From Notamacropus eugenii (Eukaryota > Chordata > Mammalia > Diprotodontia > Macropodidae): a DNA stretch of 64,000 nucleotides. The notes beneath the pieces were generated by a model. It did no database searches, was not told where the DNA came from, and saw only the letters and a list, made by a program, of their open reading frames with translations. Location of the stretch: assembly GCF_028372415.1 (NCBI RefSeq), contig NC_092878.1:72724704-72788703 (forward strand), given 5' to 3'. The position numbers and the translations under genes are program-made. Positions 32,576-44,054 of this stretch are shown here, in pieces (the first letter of the stretch is position 1; each line of letters starts with the position of its first letter).

Positions 32576-33169
32576 CTAGCTAAAGCATATTACAGGAGAA
32601 TTTGGACCTCTAAGGCAAATATCCAGTCTGTTTGTTATCCCATATTGTCTCCCTCTCTCTGCTAAGCATTTGCACTTACAATGAAAAACCAAACAACATA
32701 AATCTGTGCAGCTAAAAATATGAAGATTCAAGGCTACAATCCATGAACAAATAGACTAAGACACAGAGTTTGATGTCTATTGAGCTTTGTCCTGCTACTT
32801 GAGCTGATGGTAGCACCTGTACAATTGTTCTCTTTACGTGTTTGTGAGAATGCTAAAATCTGCAGCTCTGCTGGATTTCAACTCCCTGATACAAAATGAC
32901 CTTCCCAGGATGAGCTCATCACTTTTAATCTCACCACCAGAATGCTAGCTCAATCCTGATTGACACCACTTTCCTCAGCTTCCTCTTCTCTCTGACTGGA
33001 GGGCTGGAGAGTAAAGTACCAAACTGCTTCGAATACCTTTCTTAACAGAGGGCAGAAATTGGACTCAGCTCACTACACTTTTCATCTGCTGCTGTACCTA
33101 GTTTCATCTCTACAGAAAAAAAAAAAATTCCCCTGCACTGGACATGCCATGGTTTCCTCACCCTCATTT
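32576..33169. other. Unassigned
   Basis: No feature recognised. Confidence 0.4.
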
Positions 33170-33315
33170 CCCTGTCCCCCCAATTTCCTCCTTTTTTGTG
33201 TGTTGTATCCTTTTCAAGACTGTAAGCTTATTGAAAGCAGGGACTCTTTCTTTATATTTATTCTACCCATAGTACTTAGCACATTTCCTGGCACATAGCA
33301 CATCACATAAGAGAT
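33170..33315 (+). mobile_element. L2 3' end
   Basis: 'GACTGTAAGCTTATTGAAAG', 'CAGGGACTCTTTCTTT', 'AGTACTTAGCACATTTCCTG' and 'GCACATAGCACATC' follow the L2 3' consensus order. Confidence 0.65.
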
Positions 33316-34129
33316 TTTTGGATTAGATTGGATTGAATTTGAGCTTTTTCATTCAGATAGATCTTTTGACCTGGGCTTTGATAACTTAGTTATAATCTAA
33401 ATAATCTTTGCATTCTCAGATAGACTGTATTTCTGGTTCCAACAAATAGAGACATGACAAATAATTTTTATCAGAGGATATTCATATAGGACATTTTTAT
33501 TCTTTTGCACATAGACTTTTCTATTCTGAAAGTTTATAGTAGGTGCCATATATAACAAAAAGTTAGAACAAGAAGTGTAGACTAATGGGAAAAAAAGGGT
33601 AGAGCAAGCAGCTAGGTAACTTGGCTTGAGGCTTACCTCTACTTGAAAGATGACTTGAAACAAATCTCCCAACTTCTCTGAGGCTCAATTTTCCCCTCCA
33701 TATTAGAAGATATATCTAAGGTATTTCTATCTGTAAAGTACTGCATAGCCATAATCTATAATTAACAAAAATAAGAGAATACTTTTATTGGGAGTATTAG
33801 GCAACAAATGCATCTATGTTTTCATAAAAATTATATTATAGATAGACCTCTATCTGATGTGCTCAATTAAAGTATATGTGAGCTCTTGATAATTATAGAT
33901 TGTGTATCTTTTTGAATAGGAGACAATTTGGACTAGTGGATAGCGAGTGTGTATTGAAATCAAGAAGTAAATTTCCTGAAATGACCCCACTACTTCCATT
34001 TTATCTACTTCAGTAGATAAAACTAAAGAGCTCTGGAACTTGCCATCCATCATACCACTGAAGCTCAGCACTTCCAAGTCCTCCTATGCAACTTTAAGCT
34101 GACCTTTAAAAAATATGTTGTCTTCCTCA
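33316..34129. other. Unassigned
   Basis: No gene or repeat recognised. Confidence 0.4.
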
Positions 34130-34250
34130 AATGCCATGAGAGGTCCTTGAAAACAAAGATTATATTTTTCTTTTTACTTGTTTCTTCATCACTTATCATG
34201 GTATTTAGTAAATGGTAAGCAATAAACATTTCTTCATTCATTCATTCATT
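34130..34250 (+). mobile_element. L2-like 3' fragment
   Basis: 'GGTCCTTGAAAACAAAGATT', 'AAATGGTAAGCAATAAACAT' and a terminal TTCATTCATTC tract match L2 3' ends weakly. Confidence 0.5.
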
Positions 34251-34929
34251 TGTTCATTTATTTATCTATTCCCTGAGCCATCCTCACATTTTTTCTCATT
34301 ATAGATGTCCATGAGTATAGCTTTTATCCACTTTTCTCCAGCTGTTCTCAACAGTATTCTATAGAGTTCTCCATTTGTTATGTAGTCCTACTGAGATCTT
34401 TTGGATATGATGTTTACATGAATATTTGATGTTTTTTTTTCCATTTCATTATGAGCCAGTATTTTACTGCATGTGACATTTCAGACAGCATTTGAAACTT
34501 GATGTTGTTTATTCTAATTTTTATGGAGCCCTCTTCTGCCAAACTAGTGGATAGATTTGTATTTTTGAGTCCACTCCCCATTCATGTTTTCATCTTCCTA
34601 GCATTAGTGCCTAAGGTATTGTTATTCTAATACTTCCTTTTACTTCTTCTCAGTTACACAGCATGAGAGAGTGGAAAGCATACTGGATTTATCCTCTGAA
34701 GACCTTGTTCCAATTCTTTTTTTCTGAAACTTACTACCTGGAAGACCACAAACAAGCCACAAACTCTTCATGTTCTATATTTGCCTGTTTTACAGGTTGT
34801 TATGAGAAAAGATGTCTATCTACCATTATTTTTGTGCAGTCTGTATTTCACATCTACTATTTTATCAAAGTTCATCTCGAAATTAGTCAATTTACATACT
34901 CTCTATCATTGGTATATTTTTCATATAAA
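34251..34929. other. Unassigned
   Basis: No feature recognised; the 103-codon frame at 34663-34974 resembles nothing I know and is AT-driven. Confidence 0.4.
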
Positions 34930-35760
34930 TTGATTTGCTTTGAGTTTTCAAAATTCATTTTCACGAAATTTTGAATTTCAAGTTTCTCAAGATCTCATCC
35001 TTAACTCTATCCCAGTACAGCCCTTCAACCTGCCCTTCCTTTTATCACCTACGTCCATCACCTTCCCTTCTATTTTCTTGTAGGGAAAGATAAATTTCTC
35101 TTCCCCACAACCTATATATCTTATTTCCTAGTTGCATGTAAAAACAACCTCTAGCATTCATTTTTAAAGGTCTGAGTTACACATTCTTTCCCTTCCCCTT
35201 TCCCCACCCACCTTCATTGAGAATGCAAGCAATTCAACATAGGATATACATGTGTGGTAATGTAAAACATCTCCATAACAGTACAGTTAAGAAAGAGTAA
35301 CTATATTTCCCTCTATTCTGTCCTGCCCACCATTTATCCAAATCTCTTCTTTGACCTGCCCCTCTACCAAAGTATTTGCTTCCAGTTATCCCTTCCTCCA
35401 ATCTGCCATCTCTTCTACTATCCCTCCTCTCTTATCTGCTTACCCCTTGCTTTCCTATGAGGTAAGGTAAACTTCCATACCCAGTTCAGTGTGTATGTTG
35501 TTCCCTCCTGATGTCAAATCCAATGAAAGGAATGCTCACTTATCTCTTTTCACATTCCCCTTCTTCCCCTCCATTGTCAAATTTTTTTTCTTGCCTCTTT
35601 TATGTGAGATGATTTACTACAATCTACCTTTCTGTTTCTCTTTCTCCTAGTACATTTCTCTCAACCTTAATTTTCCTCTCTATATGTCATCCCTTCGCAT
35701 TCAGCTCATCCTGTGCTCTCTCTCTCTCTCTTGCTCCCCAAATACATACACATATATATG
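34930..35760 (-). mobile_element. HAL1/L1 3' UTR or spacer, minus strand
   Basis: 'TTCAAAATTCATTTTCACG' then the pyrimidine-rich run, 'TAGTTGCATGTAAAAACAAC', 'AATGCAAGCAATTCAACATA' and 'CATCCTGTGCTCTCTC', as in other minus HAL1 copies. The ORF1 part is missing; an RTE lies where it should be. Confidence 0.65.
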
Positions 35761-35840
35761 AGTGTGTATATATGTGTGTAAACATGTATATATATACATA
35801 CATAAATACATATATGTGTATATATGCATGTGTGTGTTTG
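35715..35840. repeat. (TC)n and (TA/TG)n microsatellites
   Basis: TC run at about 35717-35732, then TATATG/TGTATA units to 35838. Confidence 0.9.
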
Positions 35841-36705
35841 TATGATGGTTGTTGTCCTTCAAAGAGGACATTGTAAAGTGAAATTTCGGTGTGTTTGACT
35901 GTAGCTGATCAGACCAATATGAGCTTGGAATGCTGTACCACAGGTCGGGCACAGATAGTCCATTTTAATATCTGGGAAGAATACCTCAAATTTGCACATC
36001 CAGCGTTTACTTTGTGCTGTCTCAATTCTGCTTTGCTCAAAGAACACAGCATCTTTTCTTATGTGGGCACGCCATGCAGAGCAGTCCAGTGCCAGTGTCT
36101 CCCATGTTGCACAGTCAAATCCAAAATTCTTGAGAGAGACCTTGAGAGTGTCCTTGTACCGTTTCTTCATGTTATCGCCTGCCCCATGCAAGTTCTTCAT
36201 AAAATAGTCTTTTTGGTAAGCCTACATTTTGCATTCCAACAGCGTGGCCAACCCATTCGAGTTGTACGCTCTGAAACAAAGTTTGAATACATGGCAGCTC
36301 AGGTCGAGCAAGGACTTCAGTGTCTGGTACCTTATCATGCTAGGTGATCCTCAGAATCTTTCTAAGACAGTTCAGATGGAAGTGATTCAGTTTCCTGGCA
36401 TGGCGCTGGTAGACTGTCCATGTTTCACAAGCATATAAAAATGAGGTCAGCACACCAGCTCTGTAGACCTTCAGTTTGGTAGTCAGTCTAATACCTTTTC
36501 TCTCCCAAACCTTTCTTCGGAGCCTCCCAAACACTGAACTAGCTCTGGCAAAATGTACATCAGCCTCATAGTCAATGCGTATATCCCTGGAAAGTACACT
36601 GCCAACGTAAGTGAACTTATCCACAGCATCCAAAACTTCTTCATTTAATGTAACCAATGGTTCCACATATGGATGGTGTGGTGGTGGCTGATGGAGCACT
36701 TATGG
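35841..36705 (-). mobile_element. RTE-type LINE, 3' part, minus strand
   Basis: Two pieces of the same ORF read right to left in different frames. 36340-36699 shows FTYVGSVLSRDIRID, ASSVFGRLRRKVWERKGIR, LKVYRAGVLTSFLYACETW and LNHFHLNCLRKIL, the C-terminal end of an RTE-like RT. 35859-36200 shows RYKDTLKVSLKNFGFD and a zinc-finger-like CPTCGTAFQAHIGLIS. The 3' tail (complement of GTTGTCCTTCAAAGAGGAC) matches the SINE tail at 5994 and 37735. 5'-truncated and frameshifted; dead. Confidence 0.75.
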
Positions 36706-36830
36706 GTTTTTTTCCGTTTACCTCAGGTTGGAGTCAATCTCTATATTTGTTTAGGGTCATTTTTGCAGGGTTTTTTGAGGGTTTTAAGGGGAGAGTTGTA
36801 GTAGGTCCCTATTTGTACTCCACCATCTTT
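36706..36830 (-). mobile_element. L1/HAL1 5' end fragment, minus strand
   Basis: 'TTGTTTAGGGTCATTTTTGC', 'AGGGTTTTTTGAGG' and 'TTTGTACTCCACCATCTTT' match 48680-48770, the 5' end of the old minus L1. Probably the 5' end of the copy at 34930-35760. Confidence 0.5.
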
Positions 36831-36949
36831 CATTAAATCTTCTTAGAGCTCTGAAATATCACTAGAGAACAAGACATAATATTATGTGCATGTTTTTACT
36901 CCCAAAGAATATAAATTCCTCTTATTCCTGGAACAACCACTACCACTTT

Positions 36950-36954
36950 GTAGC

Positions 36955-36998
<44 letters not shown>

Positions 36999-37250
36999 CA
37001 CACGCACACAATCATACACACATACATACACATGTATATATATATTTGTTAAATATGCATGTATGCATATGTATCTATATACATGTATAAAAGTATATAT
37101 AAGTGTTTATATATTTACATATATCAATATATATGCACATATATAATGTATCATATGTACATGTAATAAGCACACATGCATTTGTGTATATATACATACA
37201 TGCACATACATATACACACAAACATATATATACACACATATACACATCTT
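36950..37250. repeat. (TA)n, (TACA)n, (TATG)n microsatellite block
   Basis: About 300 bp of TA, CATA and CACA simple repeats; the open frames across it are spurious. Confidence 0.9.
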
Positions 37251-37349
37251 AAACTAGTCTCTTTAACGTAACTTCCATGTGTTTAAAATTGATATCATGA
37301 TGCTTACAGTTATCCAGATTTGAAATATTAATCATCTTTGATTTTTCTT

Positions 37350-37925
37350 TCTCCAAAATTCTATTGAGTTTTACCTCCACAACATCTCATATTTATATCT
37401 TTTCTCTACTCATACTATTATCACTAGGACAGCTAGATGGTGCGCTGGATAGAACACCAGTGCAGGAGTCAGGAAGATCTGAGTTCAAATCTCACCTCAG
37501 ACACTTGACACTCACTAGTTGTGTGACCTTGAGCAAGTCACTTAATCCCAATTGCCTCATCTTCAGTCATCCTGATGAATGTCTGGTCACTGGATTCAGG
37601 TGGCTCTGGAGCAGAAGTGAGGCTGGTGACCTGCACATCCCTCCCTCACTCAAAACAAAGTCAAGTGCAAGTCATGTTATCATTTCTCTGATGGCATGGT
37701 CTCCTTCATCAATGAAGTATGAACACACACATTGTTATTACCATAATTTCGATTCCTACTTCCTCTCACCTATACTATCTAATATGTTTCTCACTCTTCT
37801 AAAAAACCTCCAGTAGCTCAATATTTTTCCTAAAATAAGACACAAACCCTAGCATTTAAGTCCATGTATATTGTTTCTACCTTACTTTTCCAGATGCTCT
37901 TAATATTATTCCCATAATATACCAT
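37350..37925 (+). mobile_element. L2 fragment split by a SINE
   Basis: L2-like at 37350-37427 and 37736-37925: 'CTCACTCTTCTAAAAAACCT', 'CCAGTAGCTCAATATTT', 'AACCCTAGCATTTAAGTCC' and 'ACCTTACTTTTCCAGATG'. The SINE at 37428-37735 sits between. Confidence 0.6.
37428..37735 (+). mobile_element. tRNA-derived SINE with RTE-type tail, full length
   Basis: Head 'GGACAGCTAGATGGTGCGC', 'GGATAGAACACCAGTGCAGG', 'GAGTTCAAATCTCACCTCAG' and 'TGTGTGACCTTGAGCAAGTC'; tail 'GCAAGTCATGTTATCATTTC' and 'TCTGATGGCATGGTCTCCTT'. It is flanked by an approximate 8-bp repeat (TTATCAC/TTATTAC). The head contains tRNA-like Pol III box sequence, but it is a retroposon, not a tRNA gene. Confidence 0.8.
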
Positions 37926-38829
37926 AGTTAGTAGTTAGTAGTTGTTAACTGAAGTTGATGTGTTCTCTGCTATCATTTTTTAATCCTTAGTCAATATACA
38001 CACTGATTTCAAAGCAAAGGCATTTACTAAGATGGCACAGTAAAATAAATAGCTATAAAACATTCCCCCTCTTTAAAAATTTAGAGAGCGTTTATCACAA
38101 ACGAACATATTAGAAGTAAGAGAGGACATAGATTTACAGTATGCTGGTAGTGAAACACACACCTGTTGGACACATGTAACAGAAGCAACTCACTTACAAT
38201 TAGTCAATTGACATTTATTAAGTGCCTGCGATCTGTTAAACATGGAAGTGCTCATGCTATTTTCTTTAGGAGCCTACAGTCACTGCTCTGTAGGTCACTG
38301 ACCTCAAACTGCCAGGGTTTACTCCTTTATGCAGTTAAACTCTTATTTCCTATGAATAGCCTTTTCTTGATTTCAAAGTTGGCTGTCTACATTGCTACTA
38401 TAATTTATGCTCCTTAAACAACTTGGCTGCCTTTCCCTGCTCTCTCCTGAAAGAGGAATCTCTGAAGGAAGTGAAAGAGAAAGTGACATACCAAATTTTG
38501 GTATCAAAATAGTGTCTTACTTATGGTTGCAAACAAAATGTTTTCCAACATTAGCAATGGCAGTTATGGTCATTTCCTAGCCAGTGAATAGCTACTGAGT
38601 CCAAATAAAATGTTCTATTGAAGGCTGTGATCAAACAAGATCCCTTCATTAACTCCACAGTCAAACAACAGCAATAACAACCACAAACCAAACCAAAACC
38701 AAAAATGCTTTGTTCTGGAACTTTAATCTTCTTTTCAGTTTCCTTTTCATGGAGTCTTATGAACAGATCTGAACAGATACTCCAAACTTTCTGATTCTTT
38801 ATCTAAAAATAAGCTCTTTGATATTTTGA
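37926..38829. other. Mostly unassigned
   Basis: 'TTGACATTTATTAAGTGCCT' at about 38208 resembles a common mammalian SINE/LINE 3' motif (old fragment). Nothing else is recognised. Confidence 0.4.
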
Positions 38830-39065
38830 CAGGTGGGTGGCACAGTGGATAGAAAGCCAGACCTGGAATCTTTCTGAGTTCAAATCTGGTCTCAGATCCT
38901 TACTAACTGTGGGGCCCTGAGTAACTCATTTAATCTCTGTTTCAGTTCTTTATCTTTTAAATGAGCTGGAGAAAGGAAATGGGAATCTAGTCTCTTCACC
39001 AAGAAAACTCCAAATGTGTCATGAAGAGTCAAATAGCTGAAAAATCACTGAACAACAAAAATTAA
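38830..39065 (+). mobile_element. tRNA/CORE-type SINE, plus strand
   Basis: 'GGTGGGTGGCACAGTGGATA', 'GAGTTCAAATCTGGTCTCAG', 'CTTCACCAAGAAAACTCCAA' and 'GAAAAATCACTGAACAACAA' run the full length to an A-rich tail. Confidence 0.75.
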
Positions 39066-39439
39066 CCAAAAGTAATCAGTTTTCCTTCCAACTTTTCATT
39101 CCTTTTTAACTTATTTGTTTCTTCTCTTGGAATAGTTCTGCCTTTCCTTTTATAGAGTTTTTCTGAATATTATAAAAAAATAAATTTTGCATTCAATTGT
39201 TTCCCTAGCAATCATCTCATATAATCTGCTCTGTAATATAGATTTCCTTCTTTTAAAGAGACTTACTTTCTTACATCTATACCTATTAAAAGATGTAGTG
39301 TTGTAATTTCTGGATGATTTCAGGAGTTTTTCCAGTGCTCTTTCTGTGCTGTGAATTTTCATCTTACTTTTGAGTCTAACCACCACTCTCCTTGATTTAT
39401 TCCACTATTACCATGTGCTAAGGTGTACATTTTTAGGTA
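39066..39439. other. Unassigned
   Basis: No feature recognised. Confidence 0.4.
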
Positions 39440-39600
39440 TGTAATTTAACCTTTCCTTCATTTTCCTCATATGTGAAATTGAGATAATGATATCTGAACT
39501 ACCTACTTTCCACAATTGTTATGCTAAACAAATGAGATAAGATATAATATGTAAAGTTCTGGCTAAACTAAGTGCTATATAAATATCAGTTATATATATT
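39440..39600 (+). mobile_element. MIR fragment, plus strand
   Basis: 'TTCATTTTCCTCATATGTGA', 'AAATTGAGATAATGATATC' and 'CTAAGTGCTATATAAATATC'. Confidence 0.6.
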
Positions 39601-39654
39601 CTTATTTATTTTACTTAATTACTTAAAATTATTATCCTTTCCCTTTGTTGATTA

Positions 39655-39790
39655 GTTCCTTTCTGTTCTGCATATACTTGGTGCATAGTTGTGAGGTCCT
39701 CAAGATTAGAGATTGTCTTCAGCTTTTCTTTACATTCCCAGTGCTTAACACAGTGCTTGGCACATAGTGGGCACTTAAATGTTTATTAAC
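39655..39790 (+). mobile_element. L2 3' end
   Basis: 'CAGTGCTTAACACAGTGCTT', 'GGCACATAGTGGGCACTTAA' and 'ATGTTTATTAACTGA'. Confidence 0.65.
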
Positions 39791-39884
39791 TGATTTAAAC
39801 ATGATTATATTTCATTATAACTAAATATATGAAATTACATTTATAATAATAAAATAAATTAGAATATATTGTCAATATATTATA

Positions 39885-40135
39885 TTTCGGTAGCTAAGTG
39901 AGCCTGGAGTCAAGAAGACTTAAGTTCAAATCCAATCTCAGATATTTCCTAGTTGTGTGAGCCTGGGCAAGTCATTTAAATTCTCTCTGCCTCAGTTTCC
40001 TCATTTATAAAAAGGAGATAATAATAGCAACTATTTACCAAGGCTGTTGTGAGAATTAAATGAGATAATCATTATAAAACATTCATCACAGTACCTGACA
40101 AATAGTAAGTGCTATATAAATGTAAGTTATCATTG
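39885..40135 (+). mobile_element. MIR/CORE-SINE, plus strand
   Basis: 'GAGCCTGGAGTCAAGAAGAC', 'TTGTGTGAGCCTGGGCAAGT', 'TGCCTCAGTTTCCTCATTTA', 'GGAGATAATAATAGCAACTA' and 'TAAGTGCTATATAAATGTA': a nearly complete element. Confidence 0.8.
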
Positions 40136-40184
40136 TTTTTGTTATTTTAGCAAAATCATGTTAATTTTGGTACTCTACAAATGA

Positions 40185-40283
40185 AAATATATCTATATAT
40201 CTATAGATATATATGTGGATATATACATACATAGATATCTATCTAGATCTGTATCTAGATCTATCATATCTATCTATAAATAC

Positions 40284-40322
<39 letters not shown>
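40185..40322. repeat. (TATC/TAGA)n and (TG)n microsatellite
   Basis: TATC/TAGATA units followed by about 18 TG units ending at 40322. Confidence 0.95.
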
Positions 40323-40323
<1 letters not shown>

Positions 40324-42067
40324 CTAATAACAATAACAAAAGCAATATGTAGGTATGTCGTCTGTTGATGAATAGTAAGCCTAAAAACCTACCTGCTCAT
40401 GATTGGTTGAATCTGCTTATGTTCCTACCAAGAGGATAGTATATGATACAGATGAAATGCTTTTCGATTTGCAAAGAATAATTCAGTGATATTTACTTAA
40501 ACTCTGAGAATATTTTTTCTAGAAAAAACATAGTATTTTCCATTTCTGAGCGGATCTGAATCCTTGTGAGTATATGTATGAAGCTATATATGAATCTCTA
40601 TGTGACTGTCATATATATATTTTGTGACCATGATATGTTTCTATTTTTTTCTTGAGCTTTTCCCACACCTTCTAGCACAGTGTAATTCCACAAATCATTA
40701 GTAAAGATTTCTCAGCCAGCATTTGGTATTTGATGCATACCATGTAATATATATTTAAATAAAACTAGAGATAATTTCATTTTATTGCAGATCAATAATC
40801 AATCAAAAAATAAAAAAAAAATTAAATATATATTAGGTGAAATGTTTTATACTGCATACTGCAAGAGATAAAAGCTAAGTAAAATGAATTCCCTGCACTC
40901 AAGAAATTTATTAATAGGTTAGATCATCAATATAGATAAATACTTTACCAAAATTCTTGCATTAGAGAGTAATGAAATAAAAAAAAAAAACAATCATGAT
41001 CACAGAATCACTTTCATTTCCTAATGAGACACAGGGAATCATTATTGGAGAAGCATATTTGTGAATCAATGAAATCAACGAATTTCAGAGAAGAGAGGTA
41101 ATGAAGATATTTTAATAGGCATATACTTGAAGTACTCAAAAGGAATAAGCAAATGACAAAATCTGATTAAAATCACAATACTGACTAAGAAATAGCATCA
41201 TTGTAATGGATACTGATTTTGATGTCCTACTTCTTAAAATGTGTGTTTCCAAATTCCCTGATTAAAAATTCTGCTTGTTTTATCTAAATTCTTAAAAATT
41301 TATCAAATAAGCCAGTATTTCTTCAAGTTTATTTTTTTAATATGATAGTCATTGATGTTATGACTACAATGGCAATAAACTTACATTCTAAAATTTTCCC
41401 ATCTAAAGAGGGAACAGATTCACTGTTGCCATCAAACTGCACATAAGCCCTAGCTCATTAGATTGTTTAGGAAAGTGTCTTCTGTTATATAATATTATGT
41501 TAGAGAATCGATCACTTCTGTATGGTCCAGAATACTTTGTATACTCCATGCTTATGTATTTCTAAATTGTCATAAATGTAGTGCAAAAATATACAAGATG
41601 TAGTCAATTTTAATAATAAAATGCTATCGTGTCTATTTTAATAATAAACACAAAATATTACAAAACACCAACTTCATTTTTTGGATAACAATTTTGATAT
41701 GTTTTATATATTTAATACAAAATAATTTTTAAAAGTTTGATAGAGAGTTGTTGTATCTAAATTTTCAACAAGAGAACAGGACCTATGAAGCATAATGGTC
41801 ACATCAGCATTTCATTTTGTGACTCATTTCTACTGACAACACAAAAATAATATTTTGAAATAATAATTTAAACTTTAGTGCAGGATGCAACAATATTTTT
41901 TAAATTACCTATTCAATGGAAACTAATATCATTAGCAGGCCCTCCTATGATGAGCCTTTTTTTATATAAAATATGCTGAAACAGTGCAAATCTATAAGAA
42001 AAGTTTTATTCAATTTGTTTTTCCTTGAGTGTCACTGTTGCAAAAAGAACAACATTTTCAGCTCTTC
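40323..42067. other. Unassigned AT-rich, 1.7 kb
   Basis: I see no gene, RNA gene or repeat family; short poly-A/T runs only. One of the longest repeat-free stretches here. Confidence 0.45.
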
Positions 42068-42312
42068 TTTGTTGCTGTTCAGTTGTGTTGCACAGTCTGT
42101 GACCGCATTTGGTGTTTTCTTGGCAATGCTACTGAAATGTTTTTCCATCTCCTTCTTCAGCTCATCTCAAGGATGAGGAAACTAAGGCAAATAGGGTAAA
42201 GTGACTTGTCTGTGGTTACACAACTAGTAAGTATCTAGGGTCAGATTTGAACTCAGATTTTTCCTTACTCCATGCCCAGTGTTCTATGTATTGGGTCACC
42301 TATTTGCCCATT
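42068..42312 (-). mobile_element. tRNA/CORE-type SINE, minus strand
   Basis: 'GTTCAGTTGTGTTGCACAGT', 'GAGGAAACTAAGGCAAATAG', 'ACACAACTAGTAAGTATC' and 'GTTCTATGTATTGGGTCACC'. Confidence 0.8.
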
Positions 42313-43154
42313 CAGCTCTTCTTGCAATATCTATTATTGAAAAGTGACCATCTATGCATTCTAACTTCTGAATATCAACTATCAAGTGGTGTTGAAAATA
42401 CTTTCTATAAATGAAACTAAATATTGTGACATGTTGAGGGACTGTGGTTAGCAAAGGAATGATCTGAGCCATCTTGTTGTAAGAATATCTGGAGAATAGT
42501 GTTGTAAAAAACTAGGTAAACTAGTGAAGAATTCTCTCTTTAACCATCAGTGGTTATGCTTATTACGTGGAATTTTAACGCCAGTGAACTCATGGACTTA
42601 TAGCCATAATCCATATTATGGTAGTTATTTTGACTCTGTACAATTTTAAATATTAAAACAATATATATGAGAGGATGAATATCATGTAATTATTTTAAAC
42701 ATTTAATAAATTTATATATCTCACATGGACATATAAATTTTGCAAGACATTTTCAACTAAAAATTTTAGACAGTATAGTGCCAATAAAATATACACAGGC
42801 ACTTATAGTGACTCTGAATATGCTAGTATAGTTCTGACTCACAAAATGTAATAGATTCTCCACTTGGACGACAGAACCAAAACCTTTATTCAAATACCAG
42901 AAAGCCAAATCCCAACACCAGAAAGTTAAATCCTTCATGGAAACAAAGAAATCCATCATAATAACTGAGAAGTCTATACACATTATCAGGCCTTCCCACA
43001 AATAAACACCCTCAAGCAAAATGCCCTTCTTTCACTCACAGCCAGTTGTCTGCTTTCTCTCTCTCTCTCTCAGATCTGACTGCTTTGACTCACTTCTAAT
43101 ATTAGCTACATTTGTTGTGTTTATGGTAAAGCTTTTAATTTTATGTGATCAAAA
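42313..43154. other. Unassigned
   Basis: No feature recognised. Confidence 0.4.
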
Positions 43155-43240
43155 AATGGGGCAGCTAGATGGAAGAGTGCACCAGGGCCTGATGTTAGGA
43201 AGACTCATCTTCCTGAGTTCAAATGTGGACTCAGATATTT
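43155..43240 (+). mobile_element. SINE head fragment, plus strand
   Basis: 'GGGGCAGCTAGATGGAAGAG', 'CTTCCTGAGTTCAAATGTG' and 'GACTCAGATATTTATTG': tRNA-like head only. Confidence 0.7.
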
Positions 43241-43263
43241 ATTGTTAATTTTTAGTGACTTAT

Positions 43264-43319
43264 GGGGGGGGGGGGAAGCAATTGGTGAAATGAACTTATA
43301 TATATATATATATATATAC

Positions 43320-43351
<32 letters not shown>

Positions 43352-43384
43352 ATACATACACATATATATATTTATGTATATGGG
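43264..43384. repeat. G run, (TA)n and (TG)n microsatellites
   Basis: Twelve G at about 43264-43275, TA units at 43297-43327, then TG units and TATACA to 43384. Confidence 0.95.
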
Positions 43385-43789
43385 TGACTTTTAATCATAC
43401 TTAGGAAAATGATGGAAGCATGTGAATACTTAAGTATTGCTGGTTCAAAGCTCACAATAGACAAATGCCACTTTCAGAGGGTATCTCTCAAGTATATGGA
43501 TGACAAAAGATTTTAATGATAGATAGAAGCGCTGGTCAATTGATCACATCTTTATTATTATCAAACGCAAAGAGAGATTCATTGAGTACTCTCAAAATTT
43601 TATGAAGTTGCTCAACAAACTCATGTATATGATTGAAATAATTAAAATTACAAGCTCAAAACAGGAGTTTGAACCACACAGTGCCACATAGAGATTTTGG
43701 GAATGAGAAATATGTAATTTAAGGATTTGGTTAGCTGTCATTCATTTGTACCCATGTTGACTTTTGAAAATGCAAGCAACATTTTAACA
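43385..43789. other. Unassigned
   Basis: No feature recognised. Confidence 0.4.
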
Positions 43790-43969
43790 TTATTTTTAAT
43801 TTTGGATATTCATTTTTATAAAATTTTGAGTTTCAAATTTTCTCCCTTCCTCCGCTTAACACTTCCCAAGACAGCATGCAATTTGATATAGACTATACTT
43901 GTACTTTCTTATTAAACACATTCTCATATTAATCACATTGTGAAAGAAGGGTCAGAAAAAAAGGAGAAA

Positions 43970-43971
<2 letters not shown>

Positions 43972-44051
<80 letters not shown>

Positions 44052-44054
44052 AGA
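43972..44054. repeat. (GA)n microsatellite, about 80 bp
   Basis: About 38 almost uninterrupted AG units inside the 3' part of the old L1. Homopurine/homopyrimidine tract, able in principle to form triplex DNA. Confidence 0.97.

Noticed and set aside
34663-34974. 103-codon frame rich in Phe, Tyr and Ser
   Set aside because: AT-rich chance frame; no motif, runs into a HAL1 3' end.
37428-37520. Possible tRNA gene (box A/B-like sequence)
   Set aside because: It is the tRNA-derived head of a SINE with SINE body and tail; the same head recurs at 38830, 43155 and elsewhere.
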